From Rhodamnia argentea (lineage: Eukaryota; Streptophyta; Magnoliopsida; Myrtales; Myrtaceae), in assembly GCF_020921035.1 (NCBI RefSeq), contig NC_063156.1, positions 7,936,001 to 8,000,000 of the forward strand: DNA of 64,000 nt. Reading direction: 5' to 3'. Below the pieces are notes generated by a model. It had not been told where the DNA came from. It saw nothing but the letters and a program-made list of their open reading frames with translations, and did no database searches. A program made the position numbers and the translations under genes. Numbering within the stretch: the first letter of the stretch is position 1; each line of letters starts with the position of its first letter. This document shows positions 52,175 through 62,778 of the stretch, piece after piece.

Positions 52175-52182
52175 GTACTTGT
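52175..52182 (-). promoter_or_regulatory. Degraded TATA site of LTP gene 1
   Basis: Aligned to copy 2, this position reads TACAAGTA on the minus strand instead of TATAAATA, 94 bp before the ATG. A TATTTAT sequence about 50 bp further upstream, present in both copies, might serve instead. Confidence 0.5.
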
Positions 52183-53123
52183 AACTGGGAACCGAGAGCT
52201 AGTCCAAAACATGGTGACCAAGATGGTCGCCATAAATAGTAAAGAGAGCCTTCTTCTGTGACCGCGCTTCGTGCTCTCATCAGGAAGGTTTCTTATTAGG
52301 CTCTGGACAAGTGTTTGATGTTTTGCTTCATGCTGACGCATTTAGCGACGGGTGTTAGGCGGGAGTTATTGCAATCTTGTTGGCTTCTTGATTCTTTCAA
52401 CCGTCCCATCGTCCGTGTAATCCCACGATCAATTCATGTCGTCTTCATCATGCATGCGAGAAAAATTGTGGCCGTCGGTTGAGGAAAGGACAAAAGTCTA
52501 TGTCTCGTTAATTAGTAGACATCATCAAAACTAGACCCTAAGTTTGACCACTGGGGAAGGCTCTTGAACTTGTCTATAAAACATTACGAAGCAAGAAAAT
52601 TATACCAGATAGGCTCTGATCAAATATATACTGACTCAATAAAAGGATGAATTTTATTGGAAAAGGTTGGGTTAGTTCTTCAATTTGTTAATGTTGGTAC
52701 TTGTACCATGTCAACAAGGATAGATTCGCGAGCTGTCGGACCAAGGACATCGCTTTGGGAATTTGACAGCAAAATGTGTTGTTTTCTCATCCGTTGGTAC
52801 ACTTCAAAAACAAAACTCGAGCACCAATGGTTGCTCCATTATATTTTCCAGGATGGATTTGCTAGTCTCCGTGGCCCCTAGCATCGGATACTTGGGAGCA
52901 AAAGTACGCCGCCGGATCACGTTCTATCATCAGTACCAGTAGCAAAGTTCCTCTTCTGCAAAGATTGGGACCGCAAAGACAGGGACCGCGAAAAAACTAT
53001 TATATACAAATCGAGTGCTCTGATGCTGGTCTTAGAAGAATAAGGCATGACTCATTAGCATTTTGATCACGACTGGTTTCCAACCCCCTAGCAATTAGAG
53101 GTATATCGTTGTCGCCACGCTCA
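52183..53123. other. LTP 1 upstream region
   Basis: Matches the region upstream of LTP 2 (about 61727-62620), including CATGGTGACCAAGATGG and GATAGGCTCT-ATCAAAT phrases. Holds the LTP promoter. Similarity fades around 52900-53000. No ORF I would defend. Confidence 0.6.
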
Positions 53124-53324
53124 ACACTAGTAATGTCCCTCACAAAGACGTGCCTCGGTCCGACACCCCGTGAATCTATCCCTGTTCAAATCGGACAAGT
53201 ACGTGCTCCACCAGTGATAGAGGATCAGTTTGTTGCGTTCGTATGGGCCTACCACGTAGCCCTCGGGGACAAGATCTTGTATTTCCTGGTCCACTCTCTT
53301 CTCAGATAGCCCGTGAGCACCCAC
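53124..53324 (-). pseudogene. F-box protein C-terminal fragment
   Basis: A 65-codon frame with SEKRVDQEIQDLVPEGYVVG and DLNRDRFTGCRTEARLCEGH. It resembles the tails of the two F-box pseudogenes (55459-56214: EKRVDQEIQ in one frame; 62779-63690: YDVNKHRFTTCWTEAGFCEDW). No F-box or upstream part is next to it, so it is a fragment. Confidence 0.6.
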
Positions 53325-53990
53325 ATCACGTTGTGCCTATTAAGAGAGTATGTATAACATTTTGTATTATGACGACGGGAGAGAGCGTAGAGAGATAGGA
53401 GGTGACACAAGTGAGAATATAAAAGGACAATATACTCGCCACTCGTAGGAATCCACCTAAGGGATAAGAGTAAAATAAGAATAACTCATTGTTCTCAAGC
53501 CAAAGGTAATAATTTATCAAAATTCACGTATGCCTTTTCATTCATCTTAGTATGCCTATATAGACAAGTATGGAACAACCCTCCAAGCGTAGGTGACTCT
53601 TCAATGTCTTCATAGGAAAGAGACTAACATTTAAGGACATAGGAACTAGAGAAGTGATAAAGCCCTAGAAACTAGAAAATGCATTAAAATCTAGAGAATC
53701 GATCTGGACTCTTTGAGAACCACAACATATTTAAGACTATAAAAACTTGGACTCAGATTCGTTCACCTCCTAGGGCAGCTCAATAGACACCTTGAAAGAC
53801 CAACAAACATTAAAGAAAATCTTCTGGAATAACTCCTGATAGTCTATCGGTAGTCTCGGAATCGACGCTAAGCTTTGCAAGTCGGCTACAAGGAGATTGT
53901 TGATAACTTGGAAGTCAGTAACTCCGTAGCGGAGTTGGCATGGAGGAATGTTCTGGCATCAATTAAGAGAATATGTCAACACTATGGCCA
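53325..53990. other. Intergenic, no gene seen
   Basis: AT-rich unique-looking sequence. The phrase AATTAAGAGA(A/G)TATGT occurs near 53340 and 53961, perhaps the two ends of a decayed element. No ORF with a domain. Confidence 0.4.
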
Positions 53991-54536
53991 TGTTTGGTTC
54001 AGCATTGGGAATGAGCATTGAGGCTCTAAAGTTCATTGGGCAAATGCAAATGGTATTTGGTTCATTTTTTGGCTCACTTTGGGGAGATGCAATTATATTT
54101 CAAATGCTCTCAAATGTCCTTTAACCCAAAGTACTTGGACTAAAGGAGTTTTGTGAAATGCAACTAATTTTTTTTTAAAAAAAATTTTCACCTTAGATCG
54201 CCGTAGCCCGCCGCCCGCCGCCATCCGCCGCCGATCATCGCCACTGTCCACCACCGATCCTTGCCGCCGCCCACCACCGATCGTTGCCACTCGCCGCCCA
54301 CCACATATCGCTGCCAATCGCCGCCTCGCACCATCGCCGACCGCCGCTTTTTTTTTGAAAAAGTAAAAATACTTTACAGAGTTCATTTTTCACCAAACAA
54401 CATTTACATCAAAGTTATTTTCTAATATGTTTTTATAATACACTTTGTCAAATACTATTTGCATTTTGGAAAAAGCCTTTAGCCCAAAGGTATTTGCACT
54501 TTCTCAAAGTCCCTTAGCCAAATGCTGAACCAAACA
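53991..54536. mobile_element. 546-bp MITE with TGTTTGGTTCAGCATT ends and a CCG-rich core
   Basis: The left end TGTTTGGTTCAGCATT is the exact inverse complement of the right end AATGCTGAACCAAACA. AT-rich arms flank a core (54190-54350) made of CCGCCGC / CACCGATC-type repeats. Long open frames through that core are an effect of the repeat. No clear target duplication. Confidence 0.7.
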
Positions 54537-55458
54537 GACCCATATTATAATGAAAATCACATCAGCATATTTATAGATTTTAATTAGATCACTATCTGAA
54601 ATAATATACGATTCAAGATACACACAATCTTGAAAAAATACGGAGAAGCAACAGGATTATCAAAATTTCTCTAAATAAGAAATTATCTTATAGAATCCCT
54701 AATTATTTCTAAATAAGATAAACATTATGCCAAATACAATGATATGCACTTTAAAAAAAATATATACATAATCCTGATAATATCGTTCTGATAATATCGT
54801 TAACATTCGTCTTCCAAACCCTCCCTCCCTCCCTCGTGCGGGGTCCTCCCTCATGTCTAAGAAGTGGAGGCGATGGGGGTGTAGACAGTAGTCCGTGGGG
54901 GCAGTTTTTGAAAGTTAAGTCTTCGTGTTTTTATTATTTGTGGGGCTCTTGGAGTTTTAACGAGGCCTTAGTAAACTTTAAGCCCTATAGATTACTGGAG
55001 AATTGCTGGTAGCCAATTTCATCACTGGAAGGAGCTTAAAGTTTACTGAGGCAGCGTTTATTTCGCAAAAAAATGAATGATCTAGAAATTATTTTCCTAA
55101 ATATAAATGTTTATATCAACAGTTATTCATGTCTAAAAATTATTTCTGGACAATGTGCATCGTTCATTCAATTTTCTATAAGCGATGCAAGCCATGATTT
55201 TTATGAGAATATTTTCCACACCATTCATTTTTTTTTTTTTTGCAAAAGAGAAGGAGGAGTCGTAAGATAATTGTGAGAAAAATCATGTTTTGACCCAAAC
55301 CTTATGACCCAGGACATCATGTTTATTCTTTTCCCAAATCATGAATGTCCTTTTTTTTTTTTTCTTTTTTTGAGGTCGAGAATCACGAAAGTCTTTAAAA
55401 GCTAACAAAAGGCTGTTTCTAAAAGAAAATAAAGGAGCAACCATCGTTCTTCTCAGTT
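54537..55458. other. Intergenic, AT-rich
   Basis: No gene. 54590-54800 is very AT-rich with LTR-like composition but no pair. 55045-55240 resembles the AT-rich arms of small elements at 24160-24340 (shared GTTTATTTCG / AATGG-type phrases), too decayed to bound. Confidence 0.4.
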
Positions 55459-56214
55459 TTATCTTAGAATGTACTCACAGATGAGGAAAGAACAAACAGA
55501 TCTCCTTGTCCCAACCAGTGCCGGAGGATCAGCTTGTCGGGTTCGTATGGGATTTACCAAGACGTAGTAATAGCCGATGTCGGGGCGCGGAGGCTGGACC
55601 CTGTATTTCCTGGTCCACTCTCTTCTCGTGTAGTCCTCGAGCACCCGCATTTCGATTTGCATCCCCAGCTCGTTCATTTGCATCCCCGGCCACGGGTGAC
55701 CCGGGTGGATGCATTCGAAGGAGTGGACTTCCGGTATTGGAATCAAGCTAAATTCCTCGCCAGCAACACCGTGCATCCGCTCATAAACCAGTTCAAAGCT
55801 CCAGAACCAAAGACGAAATTACGACCAGGTCTGCGAGCAAAGAGGCAATTTAGACCAGGAAGAGCGCATTGAGAAGGCGGCAGGGCAATTTGTATCATGT
55901 CATACGTGTTCGTAGGGCGATCGAAGCCGAACCCGTAAACTGACATGTTTGGTCGAAAATCAGGTGCTCTTGGCAATGTTAGGATTTCTTTAGTAAAGGG
56001 ATTAATCAGGAGTTCAGGATTATTCTTGACATCTGTGTCGTGCCTGAAAAAAAGCAAGCCATTGCAGGCACCCTGGAACATTTAGTCTTTTAGTCCTGGG
56101 AATTTGGCTATCTGGATCATCTTTTCCCCGTGTCTTTTTCAGGAGATAGATCTTATCATCCTTCGACTCATGGTCGGCCAGTGCATAAATAAAAGGTATG
56201 TTTGGGATAAACAT
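55459..56214 (-). pseudogene. F-box-associated-domain protein, pseudogene copy A
   Basis: Pieces of one plant F-box protein lie in at least three frames in the right order on the minus strand: IYALADHESKDDKIYLL (from about 56214), then GACNGLLFFRHDTDVKNNPELLINPFTKEILTLP and SVYGFGFDRPTNTYDMIQIA (56081 onward), then EEFSLIPIPEVHSFECIHPG to the end. CNGLLFF, NPFTKEIL and YGFGFD are hallmarks of the F-box-associated (FBA) domain of these E3-ligase substrate receptors. A TAA sits just before the CNGL block and the frame changes on each side of it. The F-box itself was not found. Copy B (62779-63690) has the same order of blocks. Confidence 0.8.
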
Positions 56215-56556
56215 GATTTTGAGTATAGATGTAATTTAAGGAGAAGGATTTGTTAATATCTGCAATGATGCAGTCTATTTGGAGACGCAAAACTTTAGTT
56301 AACGAGGACATTTGATTAGTACGTCATACATACACGTCACATTCGACAGGCAAGCATTATTTTGAGCAAACAACTCAATCTCTAAACCGTGCTTGTCTAA
56401 ATAGATTTTTTGTTTTTATTTCTTATTGATTGCTTAATCTAAATCCCTGTGACACGGACATTTGGATTTGGAATTTTTTTTTTTTTTTTTTGAGAATCCT
56501 AGTCGCTATAAACTTTCGCACTACATACACATTGATGTGTAAATTCATATATCAAT
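56215..56556. other. Left part of the 1.6-kb duplicated block, copy A
   Basis: From about 56350 the sequence matches 58805 onward (TTTTGAGC-CA-AATTCAATCTC, AAACCGTGCTTGTCTAAATAGA). Together with the following element and receptor relic it forms the first copy of a 1.4-1.6 kb duplication. No gene. Confidence 0.6.
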
Positions 56557-57281
56557 GATAAATTATCAAAAAAGTCATAAACATGTTGCTATTGTAGCAA
56601 TTCAGTTCTAATTTTTTTTTTTTATCAATTGAGTCCTAAACCATTTGCATTTGTACCAATTCAGTTCATATGGCTAAAAATCATTGATGTGGATGCATGC
56701 TGTCCTAATGGGAGCACAATAGATGCTGACGTGAATAATTTTAATAATAATTAATTTTTTTATTTATTTTTTTATTCTTTTTCTTTTTTGTTACTTCTTC
56801 TTTACTTTTTTCTATTTTATTTTTCCCTCCGCCGGCCTCAAGCAAGAGCTTCCCTAGCTGGCCTAGGGCAATGGACGCTCAACCTTGGGTTGGAGAGTGT
56901 CGCCCTTGCCCGATATGGTGAAGGGCGCCCTCGCGATACCCCCTTGCCCGTTTCGGTGAGGGTGGTAGTTGCCTAAGGTCAGCGATCTCCACCGGCTATC
57001 AACCAGGCCCCGACGAAGGCTAATGAATGGGAGAAAAAGAAAAAGGAAATAGTAAATGAAATAAATGTTAAGATGCAAAACAAAAGGTAAGAAAAAATGA
57101 ATAAATAAATAAGTAAATAGTTCGAGAAATATTAAAACATTATTAAAAGTTGTACATGATAGCGTTGGTCGTGCCACGTAAGACGGTCGGCGTCCACGTC
57201 GGTTTTGTAAGGCCAAAATTGGCTAGATGATTCAATTGACAAAAGTACAATAGTTTTAAAAAAATTTTGGACAATTGCCCC
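56557..57281. mobile_element. Long-TIR element, family R4 (copy 2)
   Basis: Same plan as 50305-51009: arms with CAATTCAGTTCTAA / TGATTCAATTGACA-type phrases, T/C-rich and A/G-rich inner tracts, and a GC core rich in GCCCTTGCCC and GCCGGC (56830-57010). No coding capacity. Ends are approximate. Confidence 0.6.
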
Positions 57282-57477
57282 TTATGTATAAATTGACATG
57301 ATCAAGGCTCGGTGAATATCGAATATTAATCAACCTTTTAAATGCCCAATCAATGTTTGCCCGTTCTCGAGAAATGGTCTCTTATAAAGATTACCGCAAT
57401 GGCTAATAATTAACCTAAAGTCATTTTACACTGGATTACCTAACCAAACTCTCAGTAGATAAGTCCTCGATTCTGAC

Positions 57478-57885
57478 ATGGAGGTCAGGTTGGAAAGTTT
57501 GCTCAACTCATCAGGAGTCTCGCCGGTGAAGCCACAGCCTGCAAACTTGATTTTTACTATACCCGAAATGTTCATTTGCTTCCTTAGTCGCTGTCATAAC
57601 GATCATGAAAAACCTGACAACGTTTCCGTTTCGCAGATTTCTCCGCCCGACTGCTTCCGGGATGACAAATAGAAGGGACAAACTCAGCCAATAAAAAAGG
57701 AGGAAAATTGTTCAAGTCAACAACAACAACCACCTTGGTTGGAAAGCGATAACGAGAGAGGAAAAGATTCAAAACGAGGAGTCAAGTCAACGACGATGCA
57801 GAAGCATGAAGAGGTTGCCACGAAACAAAAAGGAGTTTCGCGTCCTCTCGTTCCTCGTCGTCCCATCTGTTGCTTACGGCTTACA
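57478..57885 (-). pseudogene. Receptor-kinase relic A (exon 5 piece fused to upstream region)
   Basis: 57484-57543 on the minus strand reads GCGGCTTCACCGGC-like sequence matching exon 5 of the receptor genes (CGFTG...PDEL.KLS). The sequence then jumps within about 25 bp to the receptor promoter block (57562-57720) and its outer flank (57740-57885). Exons 1-4 are missing. No reading frame of use. Confidence 0.7.
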
Positions 57886-57984
57886 TAAAAGAAATTGTCC
57901 CAAAAAATCTTTTTTGTCTTAAATTCTTTAATTTTGGCATTGAGGAATTTTTGAATTTAATTGACATAATTTTATTTATTTTTT

Positions 57985-58590
57985 CATCCAATGTCGTGCA
58001 AGCAATAAATGTGACCTAGTTCCTAATGCATGTGACCACCTCCGATTTTCTCCTCACTTGCCCGTATCAAAGTACTTCCCTAACAATGTAACAAATATCT
58101 TCTCGTTTCGGGAAAACTGAAGATGATCGAAAGAAATGTAGGATGTGGATGTGCACTCTCGGGAGCTAAGGTTGGCCTAACACGAATTCAACTGATGGAA
58201 TCGGATCGACTTATAATCACCAGGATCAATGAATGAGCAGATGACTTGGGTACCAGCAAGCAAGATGGCCAGGAAAAAGACCAACCTCAGCATGATTTCC
58301 ATGGCTTTTGCTCTTAGGAAAAGCGTAAAATTCAATGTATAATGTCGAAAAACGGGTGTATTCATAGGTGATAAGTTTTTGGTGTTCTCTTTCTGCCTTC
58401 AACATTGAAGCCAAAACGCGCAAAAATTGTTCATTTGCCTCCTTGGTTGCTGTCCCAACAATCATGAACAACCAGACGACTTTTCGACTCGGTAGATCTC
58501 TCTGCCCGCCTGCTTCCATTGATGACAAAAAAAGAAAACAAATGGTTTCTTCAGCCAATATAAGGAGAAATTTATTCAATGAGTATAATA
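57985..58590 (-). pseudogene. Receptor-kinase relic B (signal-peptide exon, intron 1 part and promoter)
   Basis: 58302-58215 matches exon 1 of the receptor genes (MEIMLRLVFFLAILLAGTQV...), 57985-58213 matches their intron 1, and 58377-58585 their upstream block. The exon 1 donor GT has become AT (58214-58213), so the exon could not be spliced normally, and reading through meets a stop soon after. The remaining exons are absent. Confidence 0.8.
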
Positions 58591-59003
58591 TAGAGATATG
58601 TACTAAATTATATATGTGAGATCGATTTTTAATGAATCGTTTTCTTATAGCCCCACGGAATTTCTAGTAGGTATGTCATAAGACGCTTGAGCAAAGAGCC
58701 ATGTGTTATGTCATGTTACCAAATTCGTAAAATTTCTTCGATTTGCATGCACCATGTAGATGCAATCCATTTAGAAACCCAAGACATTAGTTAAGGACAT
58801 TTCGACAGGCCGCATAATTTTGAGCGCACAATTCAATCTCCAAACCGTGCTTGTCTAAATAGACTATTTAATTTTATATTTTGTTGTTTGCTTAATCTAA
58901 ATTTTTGCGACGGGCGCATTTGGATTCGATTTTTTTATGAAAATTCTAGACGCTAGAAACTTTCACAATACATACATGTCGAGGAGCAAAATTCACATAC
59001 AAA
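58591..59003. other. Left part of the duplicated block, copy B
   Basis: 58805-59000 matches 56350-56550. No gene. AT-rich. Confidence 0.55.
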
Positions 59004-59963
59004 GGAAAAATTACAAAAAAAGTTCTAAACCTATTGCAATTGTGTCATGAACTTTTATTTTGCCAATTAAGTCCTAAAGCTTTGCACTTGTATCAATTTA
59101 GTTCATTTGATCAAAAATCATTGATGTGGCACAGTTAGTGCTAACATGGGATGACCGACATTGACATGGATGATTTTAAAAAAATTTCAAATTTTTTATT
59201 GATTTTTTTTTTTGAATTTTCTCTTTTTTTTTTTTTTGCTTTTTCTTCTTTCTTTTCTTTTTTTGTTACTACTGTGGCTACCGACGGTTATCGGAGCTTG
59301 CCGGCCATTGGACAAGACTCACGACTGAAAAGTTTACTTATGGGAAAAATTGTACAAAAAGTCCTAAGTCTATTGCACTATTACCAATCGAGTCCATTCA
59401 GTCAATTTAGCTAGAAACCACGGACGTGAACCCCAATCATCCTATGTTTTTAGCAGCATTTATAGTTTTTATTTATCTATTCTTTTTCCTTTTTTTTTCT
59501 TTTCTTATGTCTTTCTTTCTTACTTTTTTTCTTTTCTCTTTTTTCTTAGCTGGCCTCGAGCAAGGGATGTCAGCCTTGGGCTGGAGGCCCTCACCCGATC
59601 TCCTAAAGGGCTGCCCTCACTTGGGCTGACAAAGGGCTGCCCTCACAAGAGGCTGGTGACCTCTGCCGGCTATCGATGAGGCCTAGTGAAGGCTGACTGA
59701 CGGGAAAAAAGGAAAAAGGAAAAAGGAAAAAGTAAATGAAATAAAAGTAAAGATGGAAAACAGAAGATAAGACAAAAAAAAAGAATCTATAAATACATAT
59801 TTCAAGGAAGATATTAAAATACTATTAAAAGTTATCCACGTTGGTGTTGGTCGTGCCACATAGGACGGTCGGTGTCCATTTTAGCATTTTGGGGCGAAAA
59901 CTAGCCAGATAGACTCGATCGACAAAAGTATAATAGGTTTAGGATTTTTTGGACAATTTTCCC
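59004..59963. mobile_element. Long-TIR element, family R4 (copy 3)
   Basis: Arms with AAGTTCTAAACC and GGTTTAGGATTTTT, a long T/C tract (59190-59270), a GC core repeating GGGCTGCCCTCAC (near 59608 and 59635), and a second internal arm set near 59340-59540. It is larger than the others and looks like one element nested or partly duplicated within another. It shares its outer flanks with copy 2, so the pair arose by segmental duplication rather than separate insertion. Confidence 0.6.
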
Positions 59964-60134
59964 TTATGTAAAAATTGACACTATCAAGACCCAGTGAATA
60001 TCGAATATCAAGCGGCCCAATTAGTGTTTACCTGTTCTCAAGAAATACTCTCTTAAAGATTTATCATAATGGCTAGTAATTAACCTAAAGTCACTATTAT
60101 ACTGGATTAGCTAACGAAACTCTCAGAAGATAAA

Positions 60135-60360
60135 TCCTAGATTCTTACAAGGAGGCCAGGATGGAAAGTTTGCTCAATTGCAAACTTGGTTACGGTCACA
60201 CGCAGAAATGTACATTTGCGTCCTCAGTCGCTGTCGATCGTGAAAAACCTGACAACGTTTTCATTTCGTAGATTTCTCCGCCGCACTGCTTCCGTGATGG
60301 TAAATGGAAGGAACAAACGGTTTCAGCCAATATAAGGAGGAAGATTAGTCAAGTCAATCT
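60135..60360 (-). pseudogene. Receptor-kinase relic C
   Basis: Matches relic A in layout: the end of receptor exon 5 (60150-60176, TTTCCATCCTGGCC on the minus strand) runs at once into GCAAACTTG and then the receptor promoter block (60195-60355). It lacks about 45 bp of the exon 5 piece that relic A keeps. Confidence 0.65.
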
Positions 60361-61089
60361 AGCTAATATTGATGGGAATTCGTAGATAATTTCTAATAAT
60401 AATATAATTTTATCTCCTTTTTTTTCATTTTCTTTCTTTTCTTTTCTTTCCCTTCATTACTTTTTTTTTTATCTTTTTTTTAGAAACTAAAATAAAATAA
60501 AATAAAATTACTAAAATATCATTAAGATTTGTCAACATCAACGTGCCCATGCCACGTAGGACATCAAGCGTCCACACCAATGATTTTCGAAAAAATTGAC
60601 TAGATGAGCTAAATCGGCAAAACCTGAAAAATGCTTAGGACTCAATTGACACAATTGAGGTTACAATACCATCATCCATGTCAATGCTCTGTATTAAGAG
60701 AATAACGTAGTAAACACTTTTTTTTTCCTCTCCCTATTTTGGCTTGATTAAGCAATTTTCTTGGTTACAAGCAATGTCAATTTACATTTTTGGTTGTAAT
60801 CTAGGACGCATCTCTATTGCTGTTTGACAATTTGTTTCTGCTTGTCTTGAAATAGTATAGAAGATGCCCATTCCGTGCGTATGTGTCCGCGAGAGAGAGA
60901 TCACTTTATTCATTCCAAGTAGAAGGCTTACAAAATGTTGTAACATGGCTCTCTAGGGAGAACCCTACAAGGACAACCTTATTACGTACGTTCTAAAACA
61001 TGACTAAGCACACTAAATATCATAGCAAGGAGTAGTCATCGACGCCACCCAAGCTCCTCTTTATTCATCGGCCCCCAGACCTTCCTTTT
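60361..61089. other. R4 fragment and LTP 2 downstream flank
   Basis: 60410-60665 holds the T/C tract and right arm of another R4-type element (AGGACTCAATTGACA, CATGCCACGTAGGAC). From about 60675 the sequence is the duplicated LTP downstream flank. No gene. Confidence 0.5.
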
Positions 61090-61626
61090 TCAAGAAATGC
61101 TGCAAAAATTCGTATGGGTAAGCACAAGGATCAGTCATCATGATCATGCTCATAGATCTTCGTAGATAAGAATATGTGCAATGGCAGACCGAGAAATTCG
61201 AGGTTTGAGCGGTTTAAGAATGGTAGCGTTGTCGGACCAAACATGTCATTTAGGGTTGATTCAAATAAAGACAGAATCAAGTAACTACCGGTTGCAATCT
61301 ACGTCCGCACGGATGGGGACGCCAATCGAGACACCGCATTTGCCGGGCAGGGCGGCAGCAGCGTCTGCCTTGATGTTGTGGGCCTGGCTCGCGAGTTGCT
61401 TGATGCACACGCACGCGGCGCGCCGGTCTGCGGGGTACGGAGTGCTGCTCTTCAGGCCTCTCACCCCGTTGCAGCACGCCGGTCCGGGGTCCCCTCCTTT
61501 AGTTAGGTACGATGCGCAAGGGCCGAGAGACTTATTCACTTGTGAGCAAGTGATGCCCTCCGCCTGGTTCGCCATGAGCGCTATCACGACCGCCATCGCC
61601 ACCAACGCCAAAGCCGCGCCCTTCAT
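61090..61626 (-). CDS. Non-specific lipid-transfer protein, type 1 (copy 2)
   Basis: Exon 1 61626-61289 and a 10-nt exon 2 at 61099-61090; the 189-nt intron is GT-AG and gives the C terminus DCNRIS as in copy 1. Predicted 115 aa: a 24-residue signal peptide (ends QAEG) and a 91-residue mature protein beginning ITCSQV. By eye the mature protein differs from copy 1 at 7 of 91 positions, none a cysteine. All eight cysteines of the type 1 fold are present, so both should bind lipid in a hydrophobic tunnel and be exported to the cell wall. A clean TATA box stands 93 bp before the ATG. Changes lie mostly in surface residues, and the signal peptides differ by two residues. Confidence 0.94.
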
Positions 61627-61718
61627 AACTTTTTCTCGGTCGAGAGAAAGTTATGTTGAACTTCTCGAAGAAAGTGGAGCGTATGTGTGTGTGTTTGAGG
61701 ATGGTGCGTGGGAGAGAG

Positions 61719-61726
61719 TATTTATA
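61719..61726 (-). promoter_or_regulatory. TATA box of LTP gene 2
   Basis: TATAAATA on the minus strand, 93 bp upstream of the ATG, within a stretch otherwise highly similar to copy 1, where the box is changed. Confidence 0.7.
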
Positions 61727-62778
61727 GCTGTGAGTCGAGAACTAGTCCAAAACATGGTGACCAAGATGGCCACCATAAATAGTAAAGAGAGCCATTTTCT
61801 GTGACCACACTTCGTGCTTTCATCAGGAAGGTTGTTTGTGCTCTGAAAAAGGGTTGATGTTTTCCATTCAAGATGGCAAATTTTAGTGACGGGATCGACT
61901 CGGCGAAGGGTGACTTCAGCTTCCCCTTGTTTGTGTTAGGCAGGAGTTATTACAATCTTGTTGGCTTCTTGATTCTCCAACCATTCCATCGTCCGTGTAT
62001 TTCCTAGATCAATTAATGTCATCTTCGTCTGCATGCAAGAGAAGTGCGGTTGTTGGTTGGGAAAAGTACAAAAGTTTATGTTTCGTTGATTAGTAGATAT
62101 TAACAAAACTAGACCTAGGTTTGACTTGCTGGGAAAAACTCTTGAACTTGCGGGATAAAGCATTACCGAGCAAGAAACGATCAAGAAAAATTAAGTACGA
62201 AAAATTTGATGCTTTCTACGGGCTCCCCCAAGTTTTAATGTCTGGATCCGAGCTAACCACAGCTATAACCGCCCCGAGAAAACTACACCAGATAGGCTCT
62301 AATCAAATTTATATCGACTCAATAAAAAGGAGAAATTTTATCTTTCCATGACGCAAAAGGTTGGGTTAGCTCTTCAATTTGGTCTTGGTATTTGTACGAT
62401 CTTAATGGGGATAATGAGGATAACATTTTGTGGTGTGCGACCCAAAACATCGATCGATGTCCCACGAGACTCTAGTTGATCTCCAAATATGACAGCAACG
62501 TTTGTTGTTTTCTCATCCGTTAGCACATTTCGAAACAAAAACTCGAGCGCCTATGCTTGCTCCTCCATTGTGTTTTCCAGGATGTCTTTGCTAATCTCCG
62601 TGGCCCCTACTATTTTGCTCCTCTGTGAAGATGGTAATACATCATCAGACCAATACTCCATGAATAATCAAGAATTCCAAATTCGACACCACCTGATAAG
62701 TGGAAAGAAACTAACAACAAGTCCTGCAAGTGGCTGGAAACCAGTCGTGATGATATATGAGAAGAATAAGTATGATGT
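61727..62778. other. LTP 2 upstream region (duplicated)
   Basis: Matches 52183 to about 52900 upstream of LTP 1 with indels. Includes an insertion near 62190-62270 not seen in copy 1. No gene of its own. Confidence 0.6.

Noticed and set aside
54093-54386. 97-codon Gly/Arg-rich minus-strand frame
   Set aside because: Translation of the CCG-type repeat core of a MITE.
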